64,000 nucleotides of DNA from Acidobacteriota bacterium (lineage in GTDB: Bacteria > Acidobacteriota > Vicinamibacteria > Vicinamibacterales > CAVVIG01), in assembly GCA_003222395.1 (NCBI GenBank), contig QHWB01000030.1:234221-298220 (forward strand), read 5' to 3'. The first letter of the stretch is position 1. Each line of letters begins with the position of its first letter. The notes below the pieces were generated by a model, which saw nothing but the letters and a program-made list of their open reading frames with translations, did not search any database and was not told where the DNA came from. A program made the translations under genes and the position numbers. This document shows positions 9,061 to 19,451 of this stretch, piece after piece.

Positions 9061-9529
9061 ACGAGCGTCAGAGTCGGACGACGGATGCGAGCGTAGGATG
9101 CGAGACAAGAACCTCATCGCAGCAACGACCCGGTGACAACGACAGTCGCGTCGACGGTGTTCCGCGGCACCCTGCCACGTAACCAGATCGGCGTTTGATC
9201 GGCATAGGGGCGGCGGTTGCCCGCCGACCCCTGCCACACCACCGTACGTACGGGTCCGTACACAGCGGTTCGAGCCGGTTACGCTAAGCCCCGTCGATCA
9301 ACGTCGGAAGCCTTACCGACGTCATGATCTGGTATGCCCTCTGCTGACTTCTGCGCCGCGGTCAGACCATCGTTCGACGTCCTCAGCGTGGAGTCTGCGC
9401 ATTTGTGGCGAGATGGCCGCGGCTGCTATACGCCGTCGACGGTTTCGAACGGACGATATCGAACCACGGACCTGTGCATTGCGGAATGGCGTTCGCGCGA
9501 GCCTGCGTTTATGCCATGCTGGTCCTGAC
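9061..9529. other. 469-bp stretch without a recognised gene
   Basis: I see no convincing coding region. An in-frame extension of the DedA gene reaches back to 9413 but has shadow-like composition. A tRNA 3'-half-like sequence at about 9455-9500 (minus sense) is treated as noise or a relic. Confidence 0.5.
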
Positions 9530-10126
9530 GTGGAACGCGAGCTCGTCGCGTGGCTGGTTCGGTTCGGGGCGCCGCTGCTGTTTTTCGCGCAGGTGTTCGG
9601 TATCTTCGGCCTTCCGATTCCGGACGAGCTGTTGCTCACCATCGCTGGCGCGTTGATCGCTACCGGACGTCTGAACCTGTCCAGCACGGTCGTCGCTGCT
9701 ATCGCCGGATGTTTGACCGGCATCACGTTGAGCTATGCGGTGGGCCGGTGGGTGGGTCTTCCATTGTTGCGCGTGCGATTTCGGGGCCGTCAAGACGTCA
9801 TCGAGCGCGCGCAGGGTTGGTTTCAGCGCTTCGGCGGCTGGCTGCTGACATTCGGCTACTTCATCCCCGGCGTGCGGCACGTCACTGCGATTGCTGCCGG
9901 TTCAGCGTGTCTGAATTACCCGCAGTTCGCCGCCTTTGCGTACTGCGGCGGCGTGCTGTGGTGCGCCGTCTTTCTGGGGCTCGGCTACTTCGCGGGCGAC
10001 CGCTGGCCGGAGGTCGCGCATGCGGCGCGATCGCACGTCGCCCGCGGCGCGATGATCATCGTCGCCATTGGTGCGATGTACGTCATCGCCAAGGTTGCCG
10101 CAGAACGATCGCATTCACGGTCATAA
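9530..10126 (+). CDS. DedA-family membrane protein
   Basis: 198-residue inner-membrane protein of the DedA/VTT superfamily (possible lipid scramblases/flippases, undecaprenyl-phosphate or phospholipid related). Evidence: an N-terminal amphipathic/re-entrant segment (LPIPDELLLTIAGALIATG), the family motif FGYFIPGVRHVTAIAAGSA with the PGxR core, and two C-terminal membrane helices (GGVLWCAVFLGLGYFAG and RGAMIIVAIGAMYVIAK). GTG 9530 was chosen because the mature domain begins there (ELVAWLVRFGAPLLFF) and gives the usual length of about 200. The family Arg two residues before the FIPGxR core is Tyr here. Confidence 0.85.
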   Translation: MERELVAWLVRFGAPLLFFAQVFGIFGLPIPDELLLTIAGALIATGRLNLSSTVVAAIAGCLTGITLSYAVGRWVGLPLLRVRFRGRQDVIERAQGWFQRFGGWLLTFGYFIPGVRHVTAIAAGSACLNYPQFAAFAYCGGVLWCAVFLGLGYFAGDRWPEVAHAARSHVARGAMIIVAIGAMYVIAKVAAERSHSRS

Positions 10127-10349
10127 ATTACTTCGACGAGCTGGCAGCGCCGTCGCCACGGAGCTGATCAACGCCACCACGATCGTCGCCGACGCCAGCA
10201 CCAGCGGATCGGATGCGCGGACGCCGTAGACGAGACCCGAAACGCTGCGTCCGCCGCCATACGCGATAGTCAATCCGATCGCGCCGCCGATCGCCGCCAG
10301 ACCCACGCCGCGGCGCATCATCGCGGAGATCCTGCAGCAGGGCGTCCAT
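10121..10349 (-). pseudogene. Mini-relic of an ADOP permease: N-terminus joined to C-terminus
   Basis: Reading leftwards from an ATG at 10349, MDALLQDLRD is the typical beginning of an ADOP/MacB permease. Within about ten codons the sequence switches frame into the family's C-terminal FtsX end: RRGVGLAAIGGAIGLTIAYG, VYGVRASDPLVLASA, then VATALPARR. An internal deletion of roughly 700-750 codons with a frame change explains this. The relic slightly overlaps the DedA stop region on the other strand. Confidence 0.75.
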
Positions 10350-10541
10350 CTCAGCCCTTGGACACTGAACGGCGATCTGAGGCGATCTGAATGGTGAGTG
10401 ACAAAAAAAATAATGCCGCCGACGAGTGGCATCGCGCGGAGGGCTCCTCATCAGCTGAGAGCATCGGCAGGCGCAGTTAGACGACAGTCTGTGAAGGGAG
10501 AATCTGCCAACAAAGGCGGCGATTTTTCCGTCTCATGCTCC

Positions 10542-12992
10542 ATGCGGTTCAGGCACACCCTCCGCCGCTTGTGGAAGGTCCCCGTGTTTACCAGCGTCGC
10601 GGTGCTCACCCTCGCGCTCGGCATCGGAGCCAACGCGGCGGTGTTCGGCATCGTCAACGGTGTGCTGCTCAAGCCGCTGCCGTATCCGCGGGCGGAAGAG
10701 CTTGTCGCGCTGGATAACGACGCCCCAGGACTCGGCCTGAAGAACGCCGGTGCGGCGCCGTTCCTGATGTTCACGTACGCTGACGAGGCACAGACGTTCG
10801 ATCGCGTCGGCTTGTGGCGGACCGGCACAGCGAGCGTCACCGGCACCGGCGAGCCGGAAGAAGTGAGGACGATTCAAGCGACCGACGGAGCGCTGCGGGC
10901 GCTCGGCGTCGCGGCCATGCTCGGCCGCACGTTTACGCCGCAGGACGACTCGCCTGGCAGCACCGAAACGGTCATCCTCATGGCCGGTTACTGGCGAACG
11001 AAGTTCGGTGCGGACCGCGGCGTGATCGGGCGGCGCATCGTCCTTGACGGGCGAGCGCGCGACATCATCGGCGTGATGCCCGACTCGTTCCGCTTCGTGG
11101 ATCGTCCGGCGACGATGATCACGCCGCTGCGGCTCGATCGGAATCAGACCCGCCTCGGCAACTTCAGCTTCCAGGGAATCGCGCGGCTCAAACGTGGCGC
11201 GACGATCGATCAGGCGACCTCCGACGCAGTACGGCTGATCCCGACGGCAATGCACAAGTATCCAGTCCCGCTCGGCGGGAGCCTGAAGCTGTTCGAGAGC
11301 GCGCGGCTCACGCCGGTTGTCAGGCCGCTCAGGGACGCGGTGATCGGCGACGTTGGCACCGTGCTGTGGGTGCTGATGGGGACGGTCGGACTCGTGCTCC
11401 TGATCGCCTGCGCGAACGTCGCGAACCTGCTGCTCGTGCGCGCCGACGGGCGCCAGCAGGAGCTCGCGATCCGCGCGGCGCTGGGCGCCGGACGCGGACG
11501 GCTGGCGCTCGAGATGCTTGCGGAAAGCGTCACGCTCGGGGCGCTCGGCGGCGCGGTCGGACTCGCGCTCGCATATGCGACGCTGCGCGCGCTGCTCCGG
11601 CTCGCCCCAGCCACCCTGCCGCGTGCGGGCGATATCGCGATCGACTGGCGCGTCGCGCTGTTCACCGGCGCCGCGTCGATTACCGCCGGACTGCTGTTCG
11701 GCTCGATTCCGGCTGTCCGCTGCGTGCGCGCGAATGTTGTCAGCGCGCTGCGCGGCGGCGCCCGAACGCAGAGCGCGGGCAAGGATCGCCACTTCGCGCG
11801 CAGCACCCTCGTCGTCGTTCAGGTCGCGCTCGCAGTTGTGCTGCTCGTCGGATCCGGACTGATGATCCGAACGTTCCAGGCGATGCGCCATGTGCCGGCC
11901 GGCTTCTCGGCGCCGGAACAGGTGCAGACGTTCCGGATTTCGATCCCGTCGGCGCAGATCCGAGAGGAAGAAGCCGTCGTGCGCATGACTCAGGCAATCG
12001 CCGACAGAATCGCCGCGACTCCGGGTGTCGACTCCGTCGCGATGACGTCGAACGTGCCGATGACGACGTCCGGCTGGCACGATCCGATCTTCACCGCCGA
12101 CCGACCGAGCGCCGAGACGCTGCCGGCGATTCGCACGTTCAGGTTCATCTCACCTGGGTTCTTCGAGACTATGGGGACTCGCATCGTCGCGGGCCGTGAC
12201 TTGACGTGGAGCGATCTCTACGACGGCCATATGGTGGTCATGGTGTCAGAGAACCTCGCGCGCGAGCTATGGGGCGAGCCGTCGGCCGCGCTCGGCAAGC
12301 AGATTCGCGAGACGCTCAATTCCCGCTGGCGCGAGATCGTCGGCGTCGCCGCGGACGTGCGCGAGGATGGTGTCGACCGGACGGCGCCGCCGATCGTGTA
12401 CTGGCCGCTGCTGATGGCCAACTTCCAGACCTCGGCGCACTGGGCGCAGCGAGGGGCGGCATTCGTCATCCGCAGCAGGCGCACCGGATCCGCGGGATTC
12501 GCGGCCGAGATCGGCCAGGCGGTGTGGTCCGTCAACGCGAACCTGCCGCTCGCGAATGTGCGGACGCTGCAGGAGATCAGCGAAGCGTCGATGGCGCGGA
12601 CGTCGTTCGCACTCGTGCTCCTCGCCGTCGCCGGCGGCATGGCGCTGCTGCTCGGCCTCGCAGGGATTTACGCGGTCATCTCGTACGTCGTGTCGCAGCG
12701 GACGCGCGAGATCGGCATCCGCATCGCGCTCGGCGCCAAGAGCGGCCAGATTACGCGGCTCTTCGTCGGGTACGGCGCCACGCTCGCGGCATGTGGCGTC
12801 GCGATCGGTCTTGTCATCGCGCTGGCGCTAGGTCGGCTGATGATCTCGATGCTGTTTGAGGTAAGCCCGATGGATCCGGCGACGTACGTCGCGGTCGCGG
12901 TTGGCCTGCTCACCGTCGCCGCGCTCGCGAGCTATCTTCCGGCCCGCCGCATGACGGCGCTCGATCCGGTCGAGGCTCTGCGGTCGGAGTGA
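10542..12992 (+). CDS. ADOP-family (MacB/FtsX-like) ABC permease
   Basis: 816-residue permease of the acidobacterial duplicated-permease family. The first helix (FTSVAVLTLALGIGANAAVFGI) is followed by a MacB periplasmic core domain. Next comes an FtsX block (VLLIACANVANLLLVRADGR, ELAIRAALGAGRGRL), a second periplasmic core (residues about 470-680), and a second FtsX block (REIGIRIALGAKSGQ). It ends in the family signature PARRMTALDPVEALRSE. No partner ATPase is adjacent, as usual for these genes. ATG 10542 was chosen because MRFRHTLRRLWK is the normal N-terminus; 48 extra codons upstream look non-coding. Likely involved in export or signalling of unknown substrates. A second ADOP follows 173 bp downstream. 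Confidence 0.9.
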   Translation: MRFRHTLRRLWKVPVFTSVAVLTLALGIGANAAVFGIVNGVLLKPLPYPRAEELVALDNDAPGLGLKNAGAAPFLMFTYADEAQTFDRVGLWRTGTASVTGTGEPEEVRTIQATDGALRALGVAAMLGRTFTPQDDSPGSTETVILMAGYWRTKFGADRGVIGRRIVLDGRARDIIGVMPDSFRFVDRPATMITPLRLDRNQTRLGNFSFQGIARLKRGATIDQATSDAVRLIPTAMHKYPVPLGGSLKLFESARLTPVVRPLRDAVIGDVGTVLWVLMGTVGLVLLIACANVANLLLVRADGRQQELAIRAALGAGRGRLALEMLAESVTLGALGGAVGLALAYATLRALLRLAPATLPRAGDIAIDWRVALFTGAASITAGLLFGSIPAVRCVRANVVSALRGGARTQSAGKDRHFARSTLVVVQVALAVVLLVGSGLMIRTFQAMRHVPAGFSAPEQVQTFRISIPSAQIREEEAVVRMTQAIADRIAATPGVDSVAMTSNVPMTTSGWHDPIFTADRPSAETLPAIRTFRFISPGFFETMGTRIVAGRDLTWSDLYDGHMVVMVSENLARELWGEPSAALGKQIRETLNSRWREIVGVAADVREDGVDRTAPPIVYWPLLMANFQTSAHWAQRGAAFVIRSRRTGSAGFAAEIGQAVWSVNANLPLANVRTLQEISEASMARTSFALVLLAVAGGMALLLGLAGIYAVISYVVSQRTREIGIRIALGAKSGQITRLFVGYGATLAACGVAIGLVIALALGRLMISMLFEVSPMDPATYVAVAVGLLTVAALASYLPARRMTALDPVEALRSE

Positions 12993-13165
12993 CTCATCGC
13001 ATGTATGGAGCAACATTGTAGATATTCTCGAATTCACCTTCTGCAAGCGGAAGCACTCGACGAAAGGCTTCCTCTGACACCAAAACGGATTCAGCTGGGC
13101 CGCGTCTATTAAGTGGCCCGGTCACCGGAGCCTGACGGCAAGCTAAGGCTGGGAGCACCGACCGT

Positions 13166-15637
13166 ATGTTGTGGGACTTGGCGTTCGCGGCGCGCGCCCT
13201 CCGGCGGAGCCCGGTCTTCACGCTGACCGCCGCGCTCACCATCGGGCTGGGCATTGGCGCGAGCACGGCGATCTTCAGCGTGGCCAACGCCGTGCTGCTG
13301 CGTCCGCTGCCCTACAAGGATCCCCAGCAGCTCGTCGTCCTGTACGCCGATCTCCGAGCACGCAATAACTTGGGCATGCCGATCTCCGCGGAAAACTATG
13401 CCGATCTGCGCAACGGCACCAAGGACGCGTTCGAGGACATGGCGGCGGTCAACACGGGCCGGCAGATCGTGCCTGGCGCCGATGGGACACCGGAGCAAGT
13501 CCGCGTCGGGCGCGTAACGACGAACTTCTTCCGCGTGATGGGCGCGACCATCCTGCTCGGCCGCGACTTCGACGATGCCGACGGGATCGCGCCGCCGCCG
13601 GTCCCGCAGGTGACCGGCGCGCCAGCGCAGGCGCCACAGTTGCCGGCGATCGCGATTCTGAGCTACGAGTACTGGCACCGCCGCTTCGGCAGTGATCCCG
13701 GCATCGTCGGGCACGACTTGCCTGGCGGCGGTCCGCGTCTCCAGCGCGTCGTCGGCGTCCTCGCGCCCGGATTCCAATTGCTGTTCCCGCCCGTCGACAA
13801 CATGGAAACGACGCCGGACGTGTGGAACGCACAGCGGCTCACATACGACAATGCCAATCGAAACGCGTACTTCCTGCGGCCGATCGGCCGGTTGAGGGCC
13901 GGCATCACGCTGACACGGGCGCAGCAGGAAGTCGAATCGGCAGCCGCACAGATCCGCAAGAACTTCTCGCTCTACGCGACGGCGCGCTTCTACGAGCGGG
14001 TCGAACCGATGCAGAAAGCGCTCGTCCAGGACGTACGTCCCGCAATTCTCGCACTGATGGGGGCGGTGATCTTCCTCCTGCTCATCGCGTGCGCAAATGT
14101 TGCGAACTTGCTCCTCGTGCGCGCGTCGCTGCGCCGGCCCGAGTTGGCCGTACGGTCCGCGCTCGGCGCCGGGCGGTGGCGCATCATGCAGCAGATGTTG
14201 GCGGAGGCCGTGTTGCTGACCGCGATCGGCGCTGCGATCGGCGTCGCACTGGCGTGGGCCGGCGTTCGGGAGCTGCTCGCGCTGGCGCCCGCCAACCTGC
14301 CGCGACTCAGCACCATTACCCTTGATTCGACTGTATTGGCGTTTACCGTGGCAATCTCGCTTGCAGCCGCCGCGTTCTTCGGGCTGACGCCGGCATGGAG
14401 CGCATTCGCGCTCGACGTGATGAGCGCGTTGCGCGGCAGCAGCCGGACCGCCGGGCTCAGCCGCGGCGGCGCCTTGCGCAACATCGTCGTCGTCGCCGAG
14501 GTCGCGCTGTGCTTCGTCCTGCTGATCGGATCGGGATTGATGTTCCGCAGTTTCCTCGAGCTGCAACGCATCAATCCCGGGTACGATCCGGCTCACCTCC
14601 TCACGTTCCAAATGCTCGGCGGCCGGCAGGGTCCGCCGGCGCAGCGCGCGGCGAACACCCGCGAGATTCAAGAACGATTGCACGCGATACCCGGCGTGCA
14701 GAGTGTGACCGCGTCGTTCCCGTTCCCGCTTGCCGGGGACTTCAGCACGATCCGGTGGGGTACCGAAGACGCACTGGCCGACAACAGTAAGTACCAGGCC
14801 GTCGACTGGCAACTGGTACGGCCCGGCTATTTCGAGACGCTCCGTACGCCGATCCTTGAGGGGCGCACCTTTAGTGATGCCGACAACGATCCCTCCCGCA
14901 ACGTCGTCGTCATCGATCAGTTCTTGGCCGAAAAGGCGTTTCCGCACCAATCGGCGGTGGGGAAGCGCATTCTGATCCGCGTGCGGACCCCGGAGCCTGA
15001 GTTCGTCGAGATCATCGGCGTTGTCGCGCATCAGCGCCTCACGTCGCTCGCGGAGCCGGGACGTGAACAAGTATTTTTTACCGACGGATTCCTGGGGTTC
15101 GGCGCGCCGAAATGGGCCCTGCGAACGTCCGGCGATCCGGCGCCGTACGCGGCGCTCGTGCGAGCGCAAATGGCGAAAACGGATCCGACGCTGCTCGTCA
15201 CCGATGTCGCACCGATGGAGACGCTCGTGTCTCGCGCACAAGCGCACACACGCTTCACGCTGCTGCTGATCGGCGTCTTCGCGGTTATCGCCGCGCTGCT
15301 CGTGGCGGTGGGCCTCTACGGTGTCCTGTCGACGGTCGTGCGCCAGCGCACGGCGGAGATCGGCGTCCGGATGGCACTCGGCGCGGCGCCCGGAAGGATT
15401 CTCGGACTCGTCGTCGGCCACGGACTGCGGCTGAGCGCGGCGGGGATTGGTGTTGGTCTCGTCGCAGCGCTGGCACTTACGCGGCTGATGACGACGATGC
15501 TCGTCGGGGTGAAGCCCACCGACCCGTTGACGTTCGGGACGATGGCAATCGTGTTCTTTGTGCTCGCGGCGATCTCGTCGTGGCTGCCGGCCCGCCGAGC
15601 CGCGGCGCTCGATCCGACAGTCGCGTTACGGGAGTAA
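13166..15637 (+). CDS. ADOP-family (MacB/FtsX-like) ABC permease
   Basis: 823-residue paralogue of the preceding permease, with the same order: helix FTLTAALTIGLGIGASTAIF, periplasmic core, FtsX block (LLIACANVANLLLVRASLRR, ELAVRSALGAGRWRI), second core, FtsX block (AEIGVRMALGAAPGRIL) and C-terminus PARRAAALDPTVALRE. It starts at ATG 13166 directly at the domain. The TonB receptor begins 98 bp after its stop on the same strand, a common pairing in Acidobacteria. No ATPase lies nearby. Substrate unknown. Confidence 0.9.
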   Translation: MLWDLAFAARALRRSPVFTLTAALTIGLGIGASTAIFSVANAVLLRPLPYKDPQQLVVLYADLRARNNLGMPISAENYADLRNGTKDAFEDMAAVNTGRQIVPGADGTPEQVRVGRVTTNFFRVMGATILLGRDFDDADGIAPPPVPQVTGAPAQAPQLPAIAILSYEYWHRRFGSDPGIVGHDLPGGGPRLQRVVGVLAPGFQLLFPPVDNMETTPDVWNAQRLTYDNANRNAYFLRPIGRLRAGITLTRAQQEVESAAAQIRKNFSLYATARFYERVEPMQKALVQDVRPAILALMGAVIFLLLIACANVANLLLVRASLRRPELAVRSALGAGRWRIMQQMLAEAVLLTAIGAAIGVALAWAGVRELLALAPANLPRLSTITLDSTVLAFTVAISLAAAAFFGLTPAWSAFALDVMSALRGSSRTAGLSRGGALRNIVVVAEVALCFVLLIGSGLMFRSFLELQRINPGYDPAHLLTFQMLGGRQGPPAQRAANTREIQERLHAIPGVQSVTASFPFPLAGDFSTIRWGTEDALADNSKYQAVDWQLVRPGYFETLRTPILEGRTFSDADNDPSRNVVVIDQFLAEKAFPHQSAVGKRILIRVRTPEPEFVEIIGVVAHQRLTSLAEPGREQVFFTDGFLGFGAPKWALRTSGDPAPYAALVRAQMAKTDPTLLVTDVAPMETLVSRAQAHTRFTLLLIGVFAVIAALLVAVGLYGVLSTVVRQRTAEIGVRMALGAAPGRILGLVVGHGLRLSAAGIGVGLVAALALTRLMTTMLVGVKPTDPLTFGTMAIVFFVLAAISSWLPARRAAALDPTVALRE

Positions 15638-15735
15638 GGTGCTCGTGTCGCTGCTGTCCTTGACAAGTCCCGGACGGTTCCGTAACGTTCGCGCAAATTC
15701 TCCGGCGCGTTCAGGTTGTGGGAGGACATCCAGCC

Positions 15736-18700
15736 ATGACGATCTCCCGTTCCTGCCTGTTGTCGCTCGTCGCGCCTGCTCGTTCGTACTCCCGCGTCAT
15801 CATCGCGGGCCTCGCGCTGCTCGCGCTGTGCGGATGGCCAACTCCCGCTGGCGCCCAGGTGTTATACGGCTCCCTCGTCGGCAATGTCACCGATGAGACC
15901 GGTGCGTCGATTCCGGGAGCAACGGTGACCATCACGCACCGGGAAACAGCCGCGTCGCGCGAGACCGTGACCGATACGGCCGGCGTCTACCGTTTTCCAA
16001 CGGTGCAGTCGGGCACCTACACGATCACGATCACACTCACCGGGTTCCGCACGTTCACTCGCGCGGACGTCCCGGTCACGCTCAACACCGCCACGCGCGT
16101 GGACGCCGCGCTGCAGGTCGGTGAGCTCCGCGAAATGGTGACGGTGTCGGCCGAGAGTCCCGTCTTGCAGACCGAGCGCGCCGAGGTGCGCGCAGAGTTG
16201 AAGGAGCGGGAATTCGTGAATCTTCCAGTCTCCCTGAACCGAAACTATCAGTACCTCTTTCGTGTCCTCCCTGGCTTCACGCCGCCAGCCGAGGCGCACT
16301 CGGTGCCGTCCAACCCGTCGCGCGCGCTCGTGTTCAACGTCAACGGTGCCAGCCGCAGCTCCAACAACATCCGGATCGACGGGGTCAGCACCACCAATAT
16401 CTGGCTGCCGCACGTGGCGGCGTACGTGCCCGCGCTCGAATCGCTGGAAACCGTCAACATCGTGACCAACAGCTTCGACGCCGAGCAGGGGCTGGCGGGC
16501 GGATCGGTCATCAACGTCCAAATCAAGAGCGGTACGAACCAGCTGCACGGCTCGGCGTTCGAGTATCACACGAACGAAAAGCTGAGGACGCAGAACTACT
16601 TCGATCCGCCCGGCACCTCGAAAGGAAAGTGGAGGTACAACCAGTACGGCGCCACCGCCGGCGGCCCTCTCGTCCGCAACAATCTTTTCTATTTCGTGAG
16701 CTACGAGGGGACGCGCGATCGACAGCAACTGAGCAAGACGGTCTCCGTCCCGACCGAGGCCATGCGCCGCGGCGATCTGAGCGCATCGTCGACGCCTATT
16801 TACGATCCGATGACCGGCAATGCCAACGGCTCGGGACGGGCGGCATTTCCGAACAATCTCATCCCCGCGGAACGCATCGATCCGATCGTGAAGCGACTCC
16901 TTGCGCTGATTCCGCTGCCGAACGTGCAAAACGCGGACGGTTCGATTCCTGAAACGAACAACTACTTCGTGCAGGCGCCCTTCGTCTTCAACCGGTGGAC
17001 GATCGACAGCAAGATCAACTGGAATGCCACGAACAAGCTGAATCTGTTCGGTCGGTACAGCGTTCTGGACTTCTACACGGACAACGCGACCGTGTTCGGC
17101 CCGCAGCTGCAGGGCCCCGCAATGGGGACGAGCAACCCCGGCACGGGAAGCGGCAACACCTACAACGTCTCGGCCGGGGCCACGTATGTGTTCTCTCCCG
17201 GCGTGCTGATGGATGCGCACCTGGGCTTCGTGCGGATGAACACCGGCGTGGCGCAGTCCGACATCAACGAGCGGAAGGGACTCGATTGGCTCGGCCTGCC
17301 CGGCACCAATGGTTCTCAGTCGTACGAAGGCGGCACGCCGTACTTCGATCTGGACACCTATGCCGGTCTCGGCACCGTTGACACGTTCATGCCGTACTAT
17401 CGAAACGACGATCAGTATCAGGCGGTGATGAACGTCAACTGGCTGAAAGGGCAACACAACGTCCGGTTCGGCACCGACATCTACTACCAGGCCCTCAACC
17501 ACACGCAGCCCGAGATCAGCGGCGGCACGAGCTTCGGCGCGCGCGGCGGCTTTCGGTTCCGATCGGGCCCCACGCAGATCCTGGGTGGTCCGAGCGGCAA
17601 TCAGTACAACGCGTTCGGCGCGTTTCTGCTCGGTTTGCCCGATCTGGTCGGCCGGCTCCGGCTGGTCGAGCCGTACACGACGCGCATGAGGGAGTACAGC
17701 CTGTATGCCCGCGATCAGTGGGAGGCCACGTCAAAGCTGACGCTGTCGTACGGCACGCGCTGGGAGTACTTTCCGATTCCCACCCGCGCCGACCGCGGCC
17801 TCGAGCGCTACGACGTGAACACCAATCAGATGTTGATCGGCGGCGTGGGATCGGTGCCCGAGGACCTGGGCGTGAAGGTCAGCAAGACGCTGTTCGCGCC
17901 ACGGCTGGGCGCGACGTACCGGATCAACGACGGGATGGTTCTGCGAGCGGGATTCGGCATCACCAACGATCCCTACTCGCTGGCGAGACCGCTGCGCACC
18001 AACCACCCGGCGGTGCTGAACCTGCTGATCCAGGGGCCGAACTCCCTCGCCTTCGCGAGCCGGCTCGCGGATGGAATCCCGCCGATTGCCGACGCCGATC
18101 TGGGGAACGGCCGCATCTCGGTGCCGAGCCCGCTGACCGTGTTCACCCTGGCCGATGAGTTCGACCGCGGCTACATCCGGTCGTGGAACGCTGCCGTACA
18201 GAAAGAGCTTCGGTGGGGCCTCGTCGCCGAGGCGGCGTACGTCGGGACGCGCCAGATCAATCAGCTCGGTTTTCTCGAGCTGAATTGGTCGCCGATCAAC
18301 GGCGGGCAGGCCGGCCGCCAGTTGAACCAGCGGTTCGGCCGCACCGGTCAGACGCGGCTGATCGCGCCGGTTGGCGACAGCCAGTACGATGCGCTGCAGG
18401 CGAGACTCGAACGACGCTTCGCCAACGGCGTCCAATTCGCCGTCAACTACACCTTGTCCAAATCGACGGGCCTTGCGGGCAATGCAAACAGCGACAGTGC
18501 GCTGCGCATCAATATTCCGGAGTTGTACGATCTCAACCGATCGGTCAGCGACTTCGATCGCACGCACAACCTCCACATCACGAACATCACCGAACTGCCG
18601 TTCGGGCCCGAACGCCGGTGGCTGAGCGATCACGGCATCCTCTCGCAGATCGCGGGCGGATGGCAGGTGAACAACGTCCTCAGCTTCTACAGTGGCACGC

Positions 18701-19149
18701 CGTTCAGCGTGACGGCCTCGGGCACGTCGCTCAACGCGCCGGAGAACGATCAGCGGGCGGATCTCGTGAAGCCTGACGTTCAGATCGTGGGCGGCATCGG
18801 TCGAAACAGCGCGTACTTCGATCCGCTGGCGTTCCGACCCGTGACCGATGCCCGTTTCGGCACGGCGCCCTTCAACCTTTTGCGCGGGCCCGGCGTCGCG
18901 TCGTGGGACCTGGGTGTGTTCCGGCAGTTTCAGTTGCAGCGGGAGTTGAACGTGCAAGTCCGGATGGAGATGTTCAACGTCACCAACCGGCCACGATTCC
19001 AGAATCCGGGCAACGGAAACACGAACGTTTCCAACCTGCGTCTCAATCCGGACGGGTCTGTACGCGACTTGAACGGCTTCGCCGTGATCACGGCTACACA
19101 GGATGGTAGCGAGCGCCAGGTCCGGTTTGGCGTTCGGTTCGGGTGGTAA
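15736..19149 (+). CDS. TonB-dependent receptor, Oar-like
   Basis: Complete 1137-residue outer-membrane receptor. A signal peptide (IIAGLALLALCGWPTPAGAQ) is followed by a carboxypeptidase-regulatory-like domain (VTDETGASIPGATVTIT, GVYRFPTVQSGTYTITI). Then come a plug region (LPVSLNRNYQYL, FNVNGASRSSNNIRIDG) and a large barrel ending in Trp (RQVRFGVRFGW). ATG 15736 is preceded by GGGAGG at about 15719-15725; the GTG at 15718 lies before that site and was rejected. It resembles the partial receptor at the left edge in organisation, but not closely enough to suggest a recent duplication. Substrate not predictable. Confidence 0.93.
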   Translation: MTISRSCLLSLVAPARSYSRVIIAGLALLALCGWPTPAGAQVLYGSLVGNVTDETGASIPGATVTITHRETAASRETVTDTAGVYRFPTVQSGTYTITITLTGFRTFTRADVPVTLNTATRVDAALQVGELREMVTVSAESPVLQTERAEVRAELKEREFVNLPVSLNRNYQYLFRVLPGFTPPAEAHSVPSNPSRALVFNVNGASRSSNNIRIDGVSTTNIWLPHVAAYVPALESLETVNIVTNSFDAEQGLAGGSVINVQIKSGTNQLHGSAFEYHTNEKLRTQNYFDPPGTSKGKWRYNQYGATAGGPLVRNNLFYFVSYEGTRDRQQLSKTVSVPTEAMRRGDLSASSTPIYDPMTGNANGSGRAAFPNNLIPAERIDPIVKRLLALIPLPNVQNADGSIPETNNYFVQAPFVFNRWTIDSKINWNATNKLNLFGRYSVLDFYTDNATVFGPQLQGPAMGTSNPGTGSGNTYNVSAGATYVFSPGVLMDAHLGFVRMNTGVAQSDINERKGLDWLGLPGTNGSQSYEGGTPYFDLDTYAGLGTVDTFMPYYRNDDQYQAVMNVNWLKGQHNVRFGTDIYYQALNHTQPEISGGTSFGARGGFRFRSGPTQILGGPSGNQYNAFGAFLLGLPDLVGRLRLVEPYTTRMREYSLYARDQWEATSKLTLSYGTRWEYFPIPTRADRGLERYDVNTNQMLIGGVGSVPEDLGVKVSKTLFAPRLGATYRINDGMVLRAGFGITNDPYSLARPLRTNHPAVLNLLIQGPNSLAFASRLADGIPPIADADLGNGRISVPSPLTVFTLADEFDRGYIRSWNAAVQKELRWGLVAEAAYVGTRQINQLGFLELNWSPINGGQAGRQLNQRFGRTGQTRLIAPVGDSQYDALQARLERRFANGVQFAVNYTLSKSTGLAGNANSDSALRINIPELYDLNRSVSDFDRTHNLHITNITELPFGPERRWLSDHGILSQIAGGWQVNNVLSFYSGTPFSVTASGTSLNAPENDQRADLVKPDVQIVGGIGRNSAYFDPLAFRPVTDARFGTAPFNLLRGPGVASWDLGVFRQFQLQRELNVQVRMEMFNVTNRPRFQNPGNGNTNVSNLRLNPDGSVRDLNGFAVITATQDGSERQVRFGVRFGW

Positions 19150-19451
19150 GTGAGCGGGCCGTGCAGTCTTGAACGGCGTCCGCGCATGCCGAGCGCACGC
19201 AGACCGGAACGTGGTTCGTTATCGCTGATTCGGTAACGAGTCGTCGCCAAGTGGCGACTCATCTTGCGATCGAGGTCGACAGATCAGCGTTTCCCTCTGA
19301 GTCGCCGCATCCGTTCATAATCACGGCGGGCCGGTCCGTTCCATGTCCCTCGCGCCAGGCCGCGGAGGTCTCGACCGAAGAAGGCAAGCAGTTTCTCGTT
19401 TTCCCGAGCAGGCGCTCGAGCGAGATCGGCGCGTGAGAGAATCTTCGCAGC
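19150..19451. other. 302-bp intergenic region
   Basis: No coding or structural element was recognised between the receptor stop and the dehydrogenase start. A GAGAGAA stretch shortly before 19452 could serve as the ribosome-binding site of the next gene. Confidence 0.5.

Noticed and set aside
9455-9500. tRNA 3'-half-like sequence on the minus strand (GGTTCGAT-like T-loop)
   Set aside because: The T-stem does not pair and no acceptor or D-arm can be placed; treated as chance or a decayed fragment.
10398-10541. 48-codon N-terminal extension of the ADOP gene
   Set aside because: The family N-terminus begins at 10542; the extension overlaps the relic's upstream flank and lacks a leader function.
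13109-15421. 770-codon open frame on the minus strand
   Set aside because: Antisense of the ADOP permease at 13166-15637; Arg/His/Gln-rich shadow composition typical of GC-rich DNA.
15862-17502. 546-codon open frame on the minus strand
   Set aside because: Antisense of the TonB receptor; valine/arginine-rich shadow without domain features.
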